Positions 25,007-38,378 are shown, numbered from the stretch's first letter. The stretch is 64,000 bases of DNA from Trichuris trichiura (GCA_037903355.1 JBAJFE010000005.1:3844001-3908000), one strand, 5' to 3'. Notes: generated by a model not told the origin, from the letters alone. Made by a program: numbers and translations.

Positions 25007-28000
25007 CTACTCGAGACGGAAGCACCACGCTTCCACAGCCGCAATAAGGAATTCCGAAGGTTCCGTCAATGGGTCGTTGCCAAACGTCTCGCACGACTCC
25101 GTTCTACCGCGGTAAAAGTCGCTGTCCAACCAAAGACCATTGAACCCTTTGCCTGCTCCCAGAGCAAGGCTTTCCAAGCTACCTTTGACGATGTACTCAT
25201 TTTGACCAGTCCAACGAAAAACGCGGAATTTCGGATGATCAGTGAACAGCAACGACTCGCCGGTACCGTAAAAATGTTCGGACACATGGAAACGACAACT
25301 GACTATTCCGCCAAACGTGTGATCGGACGTGTCGCGTACAACCAACAACGAGGGCGATAAACATTCTTTTAGCGATGACATCATGCGATACATTGTGGAT
25401 AGAGCAAAGCCGTGCAGCTCGCTAGAGTATACCAGCACCCACGGATAGCTAAAAAACAGAAAAAAATATATATCAGAGTTGAGAGATACGCGATGAACTC
25501 CTCTTAAACTTAAACATAGTGAATAGATCACCTCTGAGCTCTGGCAGGGAGAACGTCGATAAGTTTTCGAATCATTGCCTCGTCTAATATGGTCGACTCC
25601 TCGCATCCGGGAGGTAATGGGTGATATGCCACGTCAGCAACGTCCCTGAGCGATAAGCGACGCTTAATTTCGTCAACTGATACAATTTCCCATTCCTCGT
25701 TAAGGGTACAGTTGGAACTTAAAAAACTGCTCGTCTTCGAGTCGGGCGTCTTTCTTTTGTACTTTTGCACGTCGCCTTTGTCGAGAACAACAAAAGCGTT
25801 GTCGTTAGGGACTGAAGCTGAGGAGGCCATTGTACGGCCGTGCTTTTGAGAGGTTGAGCAAACTTCACCACTTGTTGAATCCAACTCGTGGCCATACTTC
25901 TCCGGGCAACAACGGACAAGAAAGGCGTAAAATGGATCGGCCATCTCTTTGGGCATGCTGAACCAAAATTCGTTCTTCAGCGAACGACTCAGCTCGCCTA
26001 ACGAATCGGCTTTTTCCCTCATTATCCGCTCGTTTAAAAAGATATGCAGAAAAAATGGCAACTGCGTACAAGCGCCACCGGGACGTTCGTACGGAAACAT
26101 TTCGTCTACGGTCGGAAACAACGGAGACGACTTTTTCGCTTTGTCGGAACCACAGGTCGATTCCATACTGTTCTAACATAAGACAAAAACAAATACGTTA
26201 AGCTGCGAAAAGCAATACTAACATCTGCCGCTTGCTTACGCATAAACAGCAACAACTTTTACGTTGGGGTTATGCTGTTTCCGCGCGAAAAAATTTCACA
26301 CAAACAGTTCTTTCTAAAAGAAATATTGGCAAAAGGTTTCCCGCTTAAGCTATCCCAGCGTAATGTCGCTGCAACTACTTTTTGTGTAACCTCAAAAAAG
26401 TTTTTTCTGATTTTGGTTTAGGCTTGGCACACACCCATTATTTAACGGCAGCACAACAACGTCTAATGTTCGCCGCAGCGAAAAAAGGCGCATATGTCAG
26501 CCAATCCGGTTTGAGCAGACAAATGCGACATAGACAATAGCAGCTTAGAGTGACGTCATATGTCGTCAACGGCGGCCAATTAGCGTCAAGCAGCAAGTTG
26601 CAGTGTTAAGAATAGCCTACGTGATTGTTATCGCAAAAGAGTTCAAATTTCACCCGCCTCTCATGTCCGCTACTGTCAAAGTTAGTTAGTTCAATTTTAT
26701 TTTTTGGCTTTTTTTGCTGACAGACAAAGAGAAAAGAACTACAAGGCCCACTTTAAAACACTGGCTTTAAACAGCTATACATCTTGCGCGTTACTAGTGC
26801 ACTTTATTCATACGTCAATCCTTAGACCGCTGATGACTGGTCAAGTTCGGACCCGAAAGCTACGGACAGTTTATTATTAATAAAAGTTTTTTTCAACAAG
26901 ACATAGAAAATCCGTACAAAAAGGAAGCCAAAAAATGAAATTAGTTCAATTTTATGCAAATTTTTAAAGCTTTATAGGAGGCAACCAGCCAACCAAGCTC
27001 GCTTATAGCGCTGCCGCCTCAATCCGCGATTGGTTTCCTAAATTGACCAATCAGACGCAGGGTCGAATTTGAATTCAAATCTTACAGTACAACTTTGGAA
27101 ATAAAGTTCCAAGTATCAAACTGACGTTGGGGACTTTGATTTAACGCGATTCTATTGGAAGCGAATCAAAATTACGCGCATTAAAAACGCGAAATAATTT
27201 ATTGCAGAAACGTGTTTTAAACGCGAATTTTTATTAACGCTACGGAGCATCCGGAGCTCGACTGGTCATGCCTTTAGCGTCAATCTTCCATGCAATACAT
27301 TGCGAAGATTTACGCACCCATTAAAAGCCACACTTTCGTCTGCAACCTAATTTGTTAGACGCTTAACTGAACCCGCTAAACATTTCTCAAGCTGAGATAA
27401 TAAAGTAAGCGCGCTGAGTATTTAAAATCTGACGCTAAACTGCCGATAAGTTTATATTCTCTTTTACAGGCAATTTTGCTTTTAAAAAAATGGATGACGA
27501 ATGAATAGAATTTGAATTTTTTAAAATAATTGTTCTTCGTCGCCAAAGGGCGTTTCGTCATGCGCAACGTAATGGAAAAACGATTGGACAAGTGTTCGAA
27601 CGATCGTCGCAATTGGCGCGCAACAAATTGGCGGCACACCTTTGCAAACGAATTTGGAGAATTTAAAATAAACACAACCTTTTGACTTTTGCGTAGCGAA
27701 AGCAAAACCAATTTTCGCCCTTTATCGAAACTGCGCAACCAGCGTTTAAATTCTTGCGAAAAAAAACTGTTCAACGACTTGCCGAAAGTTAGGGAGAGAA
27801 AAATTCGCCGCTCATTTGAATACTGACTTTTTGTAGCGATACTACCAAAAGCAACTTACCAAGTTTTCTCGAACTTCCGTTGTTTTCCGAAAAAGGTGAA
27901 GTAGGGTAGCGTAGGATTTCGGATCGTGCTTTTGCAAGTCGTGTATGCTGTTCTCGGAATGGCGGGCGTAGTTTTCTTCTACAAATCGAATCGACTTTTT

Positions 28001-29801
28001 ATTGAAAAATATTTGTCAAAAGAAAAAAAAACAAGTCGTTTACCCGTTGGCACCGTGCCAAGCCAACCTGTTGACATGTGCACTAATTTTCTTGGCATAT
28101 TGGTAACCATTCTTGCCGCCTTGACGGCGCTCGAACCGCTAACGGATTGGGCTCGTTGCAAAATTGAACCGCCGGCTCGATTTATGTAAGACATGCCGTG
28201 GGATAAGGTCTTAAATACTTTGGGTCGATTCGAATCGGCCAATACGGACGGATTCGATTCGGCTGAGCACTTTTCGGATATCGTTCTGAAAAAATACCGC
28301 GCGCTTGCTTCCTTGTATGACCATTACAAATGCATTTACGTACGGATCTTTGTCATTCTTATCGATCTGCAAAGTTGGTTCGCTCAACTTCCGTCCGGGC
28401 GAAACGGAGTCATCGTCCACCTTGCAATCCAACGTTGCGGGTTCGCTTTTGGAAACGTTAAAATTCTTGCTCGCTTCTTCGAGACCTCCCGCGGACTCTG
28501 TTGTGCCATTGTCCCGCTCGGATACTAAAATTCAAATACTCCCAATTGAAGCCATGATAAAGTTGTACACCACTCGTAATTGATAATAAGCATTACAGCC
28601 GCGTCTCAAGAGACATTTCCTAATCATCGCATGGACAAGCGAAAATCAAGTTTTTGTTATAGCTGCATTCCAATGGAACTGCAAGATGACGTCACTAAGA
28701 TCAAATCAATTACTTTTGCTCTTTGCAATAAGCAATTGAAAACTCGAACCGATCCTATTGATTCGAGCAGAAAGCTCAGCCGGTATTTGAAAATGTAACT
28801 AACAGATGCTGACAGATTAAAAAACAGGCAATACGAACGGTGCGGAAAGGGGTGGGGCGCCAAACGCGCAGCGGTCGTTGAAATTTCGACGTAAATAAAA
28901 CGGGCAAACGATGCGCTTAGAATTAGGCCATCGCGCCGTCTCCGCCGCTGGTTGTGACACGAAGGCAAAATAAAATCTAAACCTGCCAGCAATAACGACA
29001 CCGCCGGGCAATTTTCGGACAGTCAAAGCGGACGACTGAGGCTGGGCGGCAACGCTTTTTTTGAAAAAGTTGAAATAAAGCGGCGGAAAAACATTCTAAT
29101 TGTATAAAGAAAGTCAGGTTCAATTTAGGGATTTAAAAATTCGTACTGTAAGGAAAAAAGAAATCAAGCTCACCAACATTTGGAGCCCTGTAAACTTCGT
29201 CGGGCGAATGCCTTTCTTCGGTAATGGCGGAAGCATTTTTAAACAAGGCAACGGAAACAATTGCGTCCATCGGGGCGACCATACCGTACTTTTCGGACCC
29301 GTTTTCTATCACCAGCGGATGGGAGACGTCCGGATCGAACATGATACAATTGGGCGTCACCAGAAGCACCCCGCTGACAAAGCCTTCAGTTTCGGTGAAT
29401 TGGCGAACGTGTATTTTCAAAAAACGCTTCCAACTTTCCAGGTCGTCCGACTCCTCGCTGCTAACGCTTTGACGCCGTAAGGAAGTCGACTCTTTGTCGA
29501 ATGGAACGGGAGAACATTTTCGACTGAGAGGCTTCAACTCCAAATGACCGGGAAATTGCTTCGACTTCGAAGACACAATTGGCGATGACGCTTTTGGTGA
29601 CCCATTGGCGTCGTGGAATTCGTCGTCCGTTGCTTCCACAATGACGGGAACCAACAAAGTTTGACCAGAAAAAATCGTACGATTTGGCATACGATTCAAC
29701 TTCATTAATTGTCCAATTGTGGAATCGTTGCGAGCAGCTATTCCTTCCAACGTGTCAAAGTCTTGAACCGTATAAAGCTTTGTTGTTATGAAGCCGGACA
29801 T
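25007..29801 (-). CDS. oxr1: Oxidation resistance protein OXR1 (LysM, GRAM-like, TLDc)
   Basis: Protects against oxidative damage. TLDc proteins of this family also bind and regulate the vacuolar proton ATPase. Six minus-strand exons: 29801-29174, 28524-28344, 28285-28044, 27978-27860, 26172-25532 and 25448-25007, in perfect phase for 750 codons plus stop. The LysM domain is at residues 8-52 (TVQDFDTLEGIAARNDS, then FSGQTLLVPV). A GRAM/PH-like block around residues 130-200 contains FDPDVSHPLVIENGSEKYGM. An acidic linker follows, and the TLDc domain fills the last 150 residues (YPWVLVYSSELHGFALSTMYR, SEHFYGTGESLLF, GKGFNGLWLDSDFYRGRTESC, each a family signature). Exon 5 carries an ATG as its third codon, which would allow a TLDc-only short form from an internal promoter, as known for OXR1 and NCOA7. 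The 26173-27859 and 28525-29173 introns show no other gene. Confidence 0.95.
26173..27859. other. oxr1: OXR1 intron 4, no other gene
   Basis: A 1.7-kb AT-rich intron. The minus-strand open frame at 27376-27774 has low-complexity composition and no splice context. A palindromic tttgaattcaaat block occurs near 27067. Confidence 0.6.
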
Positions 29802-31231
29802 GCTTTCTTTGAATTATTCAGTCGACCAACTTTATGAGGAGCGAAATTGCTGAAAAAGGGAAAATAATTAGCCATTAAACAGTGCTTCAAGGTGAAAAAA
29901 AGGCCAAAGAAAGGCAAAGCTGCGAGCAGGCGATCATCGGAACCGACGAACGCGTAAACATCGAACTTGCCATAATCGAACATGATCGATCAATCAATTC
30001 GGGCAAAAATTCTGGTACATTTTACAGCGATGTCGTCGACTTGTGAACAAAGTGCAAATGTCTGCTCGACCAAAATTCATTTCCTTTCGTCGTTTCGCCA
30101 ATCGAGGAAATGGAAAAGTCGAAAACAATCCTTTATGGTCATTTGACTGGCAATTTATAACTTTTGGCATTCGTCCGTACAAAAAGAGGTTTAGTCGCTA
30201 TTTGCCAGCAGGAAAGTTGACAGTTTGGACAAGTTGAAAGCGAAGCAAATCCAAAGTGGTCAACGAACACGACGACGGGGAAACGAAAAAGTTGACTCGA
30301 CAATTTCCAGCAAAAATTCCCCGCCAACAAACGCTTACGCCGTATTGATCCTTTACGACCAATTGCTACAAATTTCAAAGCGGAAAAATCGCTAAATAGG
30401 AAACGTTACGCCTTTTCGAATTGGTCAACTTTCAATCGCGGTGGCCGTTCAAAAAATGGCGCCGAACAACCCGCCCGCGATTGCAATTGTAAAAAAAAAG
30501 TTAAAAAGCAAAAATCTTATTCGAAGTAAAATTTATCTCCGCGAACTTAACGGCAGAGTTTAAAATGAACACCGTTTGGCGAATGACCAATGCGGCCAAT
30601 TTACGAGCATTCGCCCAACAATTAAACGGCGGCCATTAAAAACTATTGCTGAACCAATTTTTGGTTGAATGAAAAACGAATAAACGAAAATAACGCTTTT
30701 CAATTGCCCTAACAGGGCTACGCCCATGCAGGCACAACGTGCGCACGAAACATTGCTTCCATCAACTACTATTTAGTTTTGCCCAAAGACGAAAAGGCAA
30801 TGCAAACGTTACCATAAATTCTACTCGCTACTTCGTCGTGTGCTTTGAAGCCTAAGGCAGAAGCGCGGAGATTTCATCAACTCGCGATTTGGACATAACG
30901 AGGCGCTTCAATCGTCAAGCCAAATGAACAAATAAGATGCTCTACTATCGATGCTTAATGATGTTAGACGAATAAGGCCAATTACCTCGCGCATTCTTCG
31001 ACCAAAAGCGGTCTAGAACCATCAACAGGACGGAAACGCATTACTATCGTAAATTTAAAGATCGGTAGGTTTTGGGCAGTCTGTACATGTGTTTTTCCAC
31101 CCGTTGCGCCTATTTTAATAAAGCGCTCTATTAAAACTTCGGTTGGCCTGAAAAAGTTTACAGCCTTCAGTTCCGCGCAGTTGACTTGATTAATTCGCCC
31201 GAGCGTTTGCCATTCGAGTTGTATACAAAGA
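29802..31231. other. Intergenic region between divergent OXR1 and Ku70
   Basis: About 1.4 kb shared upstream region. An acceptor-like ctttttcag lies on the minus strand about 45 bases before the OXR1 ATG and could receive a spliced leader. No coding sequence is supported. Confidence 0.5.
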
Positions 31232-34200
31232 ATGGACAGGGACGTTTGGAATTTCACGCTGGAACCTGAATCGGAGGAAAGCGATGTAGAACAGGTTAGG
31301 TAAACCCTTACCGCGCAATAGTTTAAGCTGCCGATTATTTTTAGGCTGCGTGGTCGGGTCGAGACTGCATTCTGTTTTTGATCGACTGCAGTAGTTCAAT
31401 GACTGAAATAAAAAACAATGGCAAACGTAGCTTCTGCAACGCGCAACTCTGTTTTGAAGTAGCCTTAACCTGTTTTTGTTTCGCGTTCATTGCTTATCCT
31501 CGTTTTGAAAGGTCGTTTGCAAGACGTACCGGCAAAAATGCTCCGCAGGTTCGTCGGACTACGTAGGAATCGTGCTGTTCAACACGGTTAAGCGGCCCGC
31601 AAAATGAGTTAGGAAAAAATAATAATTTTGCCTCTTTTTTTACAGGAAAAAATGGGCAACGAACACGGATTTCTTTCAATTTACGTTTTGCATCAACTCG
31701 GTTTACCGGACGCGGGAAAGGTGAAAGAATTGGAGCGTCTTGCGCAAGGTAAAGTTTCCCTATGCGCTTTTTGGAATGTGCGGGCATTAAAAGCAATAAA
31801 ATATCCTTTAATTTTGAGATATTTTGCTTTGCTAACAGCAAAAAGCGCTTGCTTTGAAGTTGTTCAAAGCTGAGAAATTTTTTCAAACGGTTAATTTACA
31901 AATTATATGCATTTGTATTATAATTAGGTTGGTTTGAGTCGTAACGAGCTTCCTTTAGTCTTTTGTTACGCATGTATCAGTTTTAAATTTCAAATTATAT
32001 GTGATGCGCAGGTTCCTATTTCGTCCTCGAATTTCAACGTTCACCTAAGCGAGCTGTTTTTCGCGGATTGCATTTATTCTGCCTTATTTCCCATCTTATT
32101 AGTTGGCCCATAATGCTCGCTTTTAAAGTTTCATATGAAATGTTTGATTAAAATCGATAATCGTTATAGTTTTCCCGCTTGCTGATCAGTTGATAATTAA
32201 ATGTTTTTCGGTTTGCATTTTTCCATTACTTTAAATTGCTTTTAAATCTATTTCCTGCATCTTGCTCGTTACGCATTCTACCGTCTTACTGTAGCCATAA
32301 ATCTGCAGGTTCCTCGCTGGCGGCTAGGATGCCCTTACTTAGATGTAAGCCTAAACATAAGGCCTATATTTTGAATTAGCTTTTGGTAGGAGCCAAAAAG
32401 TTAGGCTAGGAATCTTACGGTATGACTAGTTGGCTCATAACGAACAAGAAGTCATTTTCGTACTTTTCTAATTTAAATTTCGAGTTTTTCCTTTATCGAT
32501 TTCGACTTTCAGCCAAAAAAAGACTCGTTGATTGCAATATAATTTGAACCTTTAAAAATTACATCTGATTTTTACGATAACTACATTATTTGCAGTTGAC
32601 TGTGTTAGACAATCGGCATTGTAAAATGATTAGTTGTTCACAGGGCATAACCTAAACGATTGGATTGAGTAATTCGCACAGAAAGTTTCTTGGCGTTATA
32701 GCTTTATTTGCAACGAAGTTGCATTTTCCTTGAGACTCGCGGTGCCTACTGTAGGTGGAACTAAAATCAAGTTCCTTTACTTCACGTGACTGCAGTCAGC
32801 CTAAAGTAAAGTAGATTCTGATTTTATGTGCAAGTCCGGGCTGCCTACGGCATCTTGGGACCAGCACAGCTTCGTTATAACCTTAGGCTTAGGCAACGTG
32901 CAATTAATTCGGCCAACAGAACCTGACTGTAGTTCTGCCTACAGCAGACAAGGGCGCTCGATGGGAAGTATTTCAACAACATTTTTGCGCTCGTCGCTAA
33001 AATAGCGGAACTAAAATATTATCATTTTTTCCAATAGTGATGTTTGTTATGCGATCTTTTTCGTTTCTTCAAACTATTTTATTAACCTCTATTATTTTTC
33101 ACCGCTAAGAAAATCGTATATTATTTTTTTCTAGATTGCGCAAACATCGAAAACGCGTATGGATCAGGCAAGGCTTCCATTGAAGAAGTCTTTTGGCTCT
33201 GTTCAATGGTCTTCGGGAAATGGTAAGCGCGTTCGTTTAATGATTCGCAGGTTCACTTGCGACGAATTCAAATTTGAATTGTTTGCAGTCGATTTCGACG
33301 GCGGTACAGTTCCGTCTTTTTGTTCACCGATTGCGACGAGCCGCAAGGTAGCGACACCAATGCAAAGGTATTGCACCGATTTTGCGCTATTTCAGCTAAG
33401 AAAAATGGCCAATTTAAATTTTTAGAAACGCGGCATGCAACGAATACGCGATCTGAAGGAAAAAAGTGTACACGTCGATGTTCAACCAGTCGGCGACAGT
33501 CACTTCGACTACGACAAGTTCTATAGAGTATTGCTGCTTTTGCTTCCGCGTTTAATATTTATTCGCTGTGTATATCTTGTTGAGGTCATTTTTGACGACG
33601 ACGAAATTCCAGACGACGCGCCAAAAGCAACGGAGGATAGCGACGAACTGTTCAACAGAGTGATCGTAAATTACGACCGAAAATGGCGTACGTTTACGTC
33701 GGTCGATTTCCAGATTATTCCCGGATTCGAAATCGCCGTTTCTTTGTAACTAGCGCGGCCGCTACTTTTTTTTTGAATTTATATGAACCTTTTAATCATT
33801 TAGCTACAGTACAGTATCCGTAGCCACAATGCCTTCGGCGATAAAGTTGGACGGTCGTACAAATAATATGGTCACCGTCGCTACAAACTTCTTTGATCCC
33901 GTAAGCCAAAGCAACTAAAATTTGCATATTGTTTAGTTTTTTTTGAAAAGTTAAATCGTTTCAGGCGACGGGCGAAAAGTTGTATCGCTTTGAAGTATGC
34001 AAATATCAAACGTACGCCGGTCGCCGCATAGCGATGTCCTTCCAAGAGGTCGATCAAATTGCTCACTTCTGCCGCCCCGGTTCAAAAATTTGCATATTTT
34101 ACTGTAATTTTGAAAAAGTGATTTTCAGGTATGGTATTGCTTGGCTTTCTACCGTCGTCGCGCCTGAAAGCGCATCATTTCATCCGCAATGCCCTCTTTA

Positions 34201-35135
34201 TGTGTCCCGACGAAACAGTTTGTTTTTTTAATGAATATATTTATTTTTTAAAAAACGCATTTAGGTTACAAAAGGGAGTACTGTATTTTTTATGGCGCTG
34301 TTGACAAAGTGCTTGGAACGAAAAATGATGGCTATATGTCGCTTGACGGCTCGTCAAAATACGTCGCCACGATTGGTCGCCCTTTTACCACAAGTAACTT
34401 ATCTAATTTGCATATATTAAAATTAGCATTGTTATTGCGCTATTGGTTAAGGCTGAGACGTATGACGCGACGGGCGTTCAAATGGACAGTCCCGGTTTTC
34501 ACGTGATCTTTCTGCCTTACGCCGACGACCTGCGCGATCTCGGCTCTATCAAAAATATTAAAAGAGAAACTGCCGACGACAATGACGAACTTGTTCAATC
34601 GATGAAACAGTTTGTCAACACGTTCAGCCCATCTCGTTCAATCGGTGAAATACACAATCCTGGTAAGTAATTTACATTTTTTTAAAAAAATTATTACTTC
34701 GTTGTATTATTACGTTGAAGCCTTACAAAAACATCGAAATGTCATTGAGGCTTTCGTTCTTGATCGCGAGCAAGTGGAAACAGTTGAAGATGAGACTCGT
34801 AAGCTGAAAACTATTTAAATATATAAACTTGCTAAGGTTAATAAATTTCAGTGCCAAACAATGATCATATAGACAAAACGTACGGATCACTTTTGGCCTC
34901 TTTCAATCAATTGATGAACGTTGAAGATGTAAGCGATAAGCGTAAAGGAAAAAGAAAAGCAGACGACGAAGCTTCTTCCATTGACCTTCGAACGGAAGCA
35001 AAGAATGGTTTGTTGGGAAAAAGAACAATTGCAACTCTAAGAAATGCGTGCGCAATCAACGGCGTACCATTGTACGGTGGTCAAATGCGCAAAGCTGAAA
35101 TTATTGAAGCGATCAGTAATTTTTACAATGTATAA
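31232..35135 (+). CDS. cku-70: Ku70 (XRCC6), DNA end-binding subunit of the Ku heterodimer
   Basis: Pairs with Ku80 to encircle broken DNA ends for non-homologous end joining. Fifteen exons: 31232-31294, 31345-31458, 31512-31586, 31646-31748, 33135-33222, 33289-33367, 33426-33527, 33585-33745, 33810-33900, 33965-34079, 34129-34217, 34265-34393, 34452-34662, 34721-34798 and 34852-35135. They are all in phase, giving 593 codons plus stop (human 609). The vWA-like N-terminal domain starts SGRDCILFLIDCSSSMTE, continues IEEVFWLCSMVFG and includes VFLFTDCDEPQGSD. The Ku core carries GMVLLGFLPSSRLKAHHFIR and STVFFMALLTKCLERK, followed by DSPGFHVIFLPYADDLRD. A C-terminal SAP DNA-binding motif (GKRTIATLRNACAINGVPL, about residues 555-590) follows a basic KRKGKRKAD nuclear-localisation-like stretch. 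No disruption was seen. Confidence 0.96.
31749..33134. other. cku-70: Long Ku70 intron 4
   Basis: A 1.4-kb AT-rich intron without coding sequence. It contains a diverged copy of the TACTGTAGGTGGAA... repeat near 32747-32951, and TACTGTAG also at about 32309. Confidence 0.7.
32747..32951. repeat. Diverged copy of the 60.15-kb MITE-like element
   Basis: Starts tactgtaggtggaactaaaatcaag, closely resembling the left end of the element at 60153-60387, shares the internal taggcttagg/acagaacctga region and ends in an actgtag...ctacag palindrome. Limits are approximate. Confidence 0.5.
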
Positions 35136-37035
35136 GTAAACATATTATTGACACAGCTTTTTGTATGACAAAAATATCGCTTCCGCTTAAGTCATTATTC
35201 TTTTACTTCTTCCTTCAATTGACCTTTGTCGAGTAGGAAAGAAGAAAAAGTAATTTCACCGCCTAATTTGTCAACTACATATAAGGCTTTATGCCAATCT
35301 ACGTCAGCTTCAGCTTTTGTTTTTATCGATTAACATAATGATCAGCATTTCAATAAGAAAAAAGAAGCAAAGAATGAGAAGTGTTTTCAAGTTGAGATTG
35401 AAAGTCAATCTGTAAGCGGTGTTGTTTTCAGTTTTGACATAAAATCTGAAATACGTTGTTCCGAGGTGAACTTACCAGTTGGATCGATTGTATTAATTAA
35501 GGTTCGACTCTCTTTCATCATTATTCTCGCAATTACGCGAGCAGTAGCCATTGTTGCATTGTTCGCGAACTCGCCCACTCTGACCATTGACCATATAGAG
35601 TAGATACGTGACCGACCGCACGCTCCTCCATCCTTCTCCCGCTCTTTTCTATTGGCATCTGTTGTGCCTGGAACGGTGCGGCCATTTGGACTTAATTAAT
35701 GATCAGCGCGCTGCTGTTCCATTGACAACAGAATTTCTTTTGTCAACAGCCAATGAGAAGACGTTTGGTCTCTTTCGTTGTACTATCGCGTAACCATTTT
35801 CCAAGAAATCTAAGAAATCAATGACAACGCGTGTCCGGCTGAAGCTTAGTAAACAAATAATAGGTGGCGCAAAGATCCTTTTCGTCCAGGTGGCCTTTGA
35901 CCGATAATTTTGAGGTCATAACGGTGAACCATCGCGATCAGCCTACTACAGTCCATCTGTCGTCAAAGGCTTTACCAGAATCTCATTGCGTCAATAGAAA
36001 AGACCAATCTGTCGCCTTGCAGCGTTGAAGTATTGTCTTTTTTCCAATGACATTCTATCACGACAGCTGTGACCTTAACGTGGCCTTTTGGCCGTTCGTT
36101 TGCGCAGCTCCCCATACGGCTTGTGCCAACTTGTGCAGCTGTGCAGTCGGATGATCCTTAAGGCGGAAGCAGCTTGCGTCCTCCAATAGCTCGGCCAATT
36201 ATGGTCAACGCACGCCCGCGCGTGCCACTATGTCCTTATTGAACTTCAATTTTTGGTCGCCATTTTCGCATCACCTTTACGGTTCATTTCCTCTAACGGC
36301 TTCGCTTTGCTTCCGTAAACAGCTGCCACATTTCTGTTGACATCGCTCAACCATAGCAATACAAACTGCCATAAAAGCATTGCCTACCACTGGTAGAGAT
36401 ACAGCTGCTGCTGCTGTCCATTGGAATATTGTAAAAGGAATATTGACTTGTTGACTTATATATACATTTAATATTACCCCATCATTATCTTCATCATCTT
36501 ATTGATGATAAAATTCATTGATGACAATGAATCACTTGTAATTTGCTTCTAATTAGCATCGCGTTACTATGGCGGCGTCGTAGCCGTGTCCTCGAGGCAC
36601 ATTACATAGTAATGTTCGATCTTTCATCCTTTTCCTGAGCAAACTAACGTACAAATCTATGTAGTACACGTATAAACCATTGTCGACGACTTCTGGCGAT
36701 TACAGGTGTTGTTGTTCTCTGTGCGTGCCTGTCCCTTGGTAATCTTTTGTTGCCACTGGCCGCCAACTCTCTCTTTATCAATAATGGATAACCAACAATA
36801 AATCGGTTGTGTTCATTGGACGCCCAAAGACTGACGACAAACGTACACACGACAGTCGTGGTCAGCTAACATACGAACGCCCATTTCACCATACGCGCGC
36901 TAGTTGTATCACATAAAAACTTAGATTTGGATATTTTAAAAATAGTCTAACGCCGCTCTGGCAAAGGTAGACGCGTGTGGGTACAAGTATATTTCAAGAA
37001 ATTGCAAATGCATATTGTTAATAATGTTAATTCTA
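35136..37035. other. Intergenic region between convergent Ku70 and the INSM-type gene
   Basis: Nothing firm. A 60-codon minus ORF at 35405-35587 starts with ATG, has an even amino-acid composition and could be a small gene or a terminal exon, but I recognise no domain and see no partner exon. The rest (35.8-37.0 kb) lacks coding signal. Confidence 0.45.
35405..35587 (-). CDS. Hypothetical small ORF (60 codons)
   Basis: Begins MVRVGEFANNATMATARV and ends SKLKTTPLTD. It is tail-to-tail with Ku70. Amino-acid composition looks ordinary, without low-complexity bias, but there is no recognised domain, signal peptide or membrane segment. It could be a real micro-gene, a last exon or chance. Confidence 0.25.
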   Translation of the reverse strand: MVRVGEFANNATMATARVIARIMMKESRTLINTIDPTGKFTSEQRISDFMSKLKTTPLTD

Positions 37036-38378
37036 TTACTCTTCGCAAGGAGCGGTTAATTTGGTCGAATGATGCTTCGTTATATGCCTAACGAGCAAAG
37101 CCCCATTGTCCATCTGCTTACCGCATAATCCGCAGGTCACCTGCGGATGGGCTTCATTTTGGTGCTCTCTCAAGCTGTCTCTACCCGGGAACCATAAATG
37201 GCAATTTGGTTGATCACATTGCACTTCTTGATCATCGTCGCCGTCCTCGTCGTCTTCGTCGTTGTTGAATTGTTTTGGGGCGAAATTTGTATGACGAATT
37301 GCATGAGCCCTGAGCAGACGATGACTTTCGAAACGGCGATCGCATAGTTCACAGGCATAGAATCGACTCGAATGCGGCCATCATTCCGTCGATGATACAT
37401 CGATCCTCCTCTTCTTGTCGAACAGTTTCTGTGCCAATTTCCGGTTTATGCCTTGGTCGATGCCATCGACGGTGCGAAGCCAAATTGGCGGGACAGCTGA
37501 ATACCTTTAAATTTAAAAAAAAAATTTTTTTTACTGAATAAAACGTTGTACTCTTTCAAACTCACTTTTGAACATTCCGGACATCGATATTCTTCATGGG
37601 CTATACGAGGACATTTGTGACGTGCCAACCGAAAGGCATCTTCGTAACGCACTTTGCATAGGCAGCATATGTAATCGCCAATAAGATTTGGTATTAGCGC
37701 CAGTTCAGCGCGCGCTTCTTCGCTGGTCTCAACCCATAGGGCACTTTCGTCGTCAATTTCTTCGCTTTGTTGCTGACTTCGAGCCATCTCTTCGGGAGGT
37801 ACATCTTTTGCATCGCGAATGTACATACCCGAAACGGGTGACGACGTTTCCTCATCCAGCGAGACTCTTTTGATGGATATTCGTTGCTTCTTCGATACAC
37901 TCGTATCACCTGAACCGACTCTCTTTCTTGCGCTTTGCGCTGCTTTGGGTGTCGGCTGCTTTGTAAGCGGTTGTTGATGCTCTTCAACGGTGCTGCTTGA
38001 CTGTACCTTCTGTCGGAGCAGATCCAAATTTGGAAAAGTGAGCAAACTCTGATACAAATGAGGATACAACAATGGCAGAGTGCAAGCGGCTGCGGCGGCG
38101 GCCGGTTGCAAAAAATGCATAGGACCCAACGAGGCGAGCGTTGCTGCCAATTGAAGCGTTCCATTCAGCGTTAGCACATTTGGAAATCCAGCACCCTCCG
38201 ATATCCGTACAGCCGCCGCACTGCCATCCGGATCAGAATTACCGCTGTCCGATGATCGCTCGTCTGTGTCCGAAGAGTGAAGTGACGTTTTCATTCCTCG
38301 AATGGAATATCGCCTTTGCGCATCTTCGACGAACCTCTGGACTAGAAATTGTCGGCTCGCATCGGCCGTATTGCTCAT
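37036..38378 (-). CDS. egl-46: INSM/EGL-46-type C2H2 zinc-finger transcription factor, with apparent frame break
   Basis: Neuroendocrine differentiation repressor family (insulinoma-associated protein; EGL-46 in C. elegans). Exon 1, 38378-37566, encodes 271 codons. It has a possible SNAG-like RQFLVQR block near the start, an acidic/serine region, a nuclear-localisation-like SARKRVG and KKQR, and a first finger (CCLCKVRYEDAFRLARHKC). Exon 2, 37504-37036, begins VFSCPANLASHRRWHRPRHK, the hallmark of INSM finger 2. In the same frame the reading stops at about 37349 (...ESILCL stop). In the neighbouring frame three more C2H2 fingers follow to 37036 (YACELCDRRFESHRLLRAH, CDQPNCHLWFPGRDSLREH, CGLCGKQMDNGALLVRH). 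The frame switch needed lies between 37383 and 37351. Either a 1-base assembly error or a true truncation explains it. Confidence 0.87.

Noticed and set aside
27926..28189. Plus-strand ORF (MAGVVFFYKSNRLF...) as a gene nested in OXR1
   Set aside because: The opposite strand of the same bases carries two OXR1 exons (28285-28044 and 27978-27860) that fit the reading phase exactly, so the plus ORF is a shadow.
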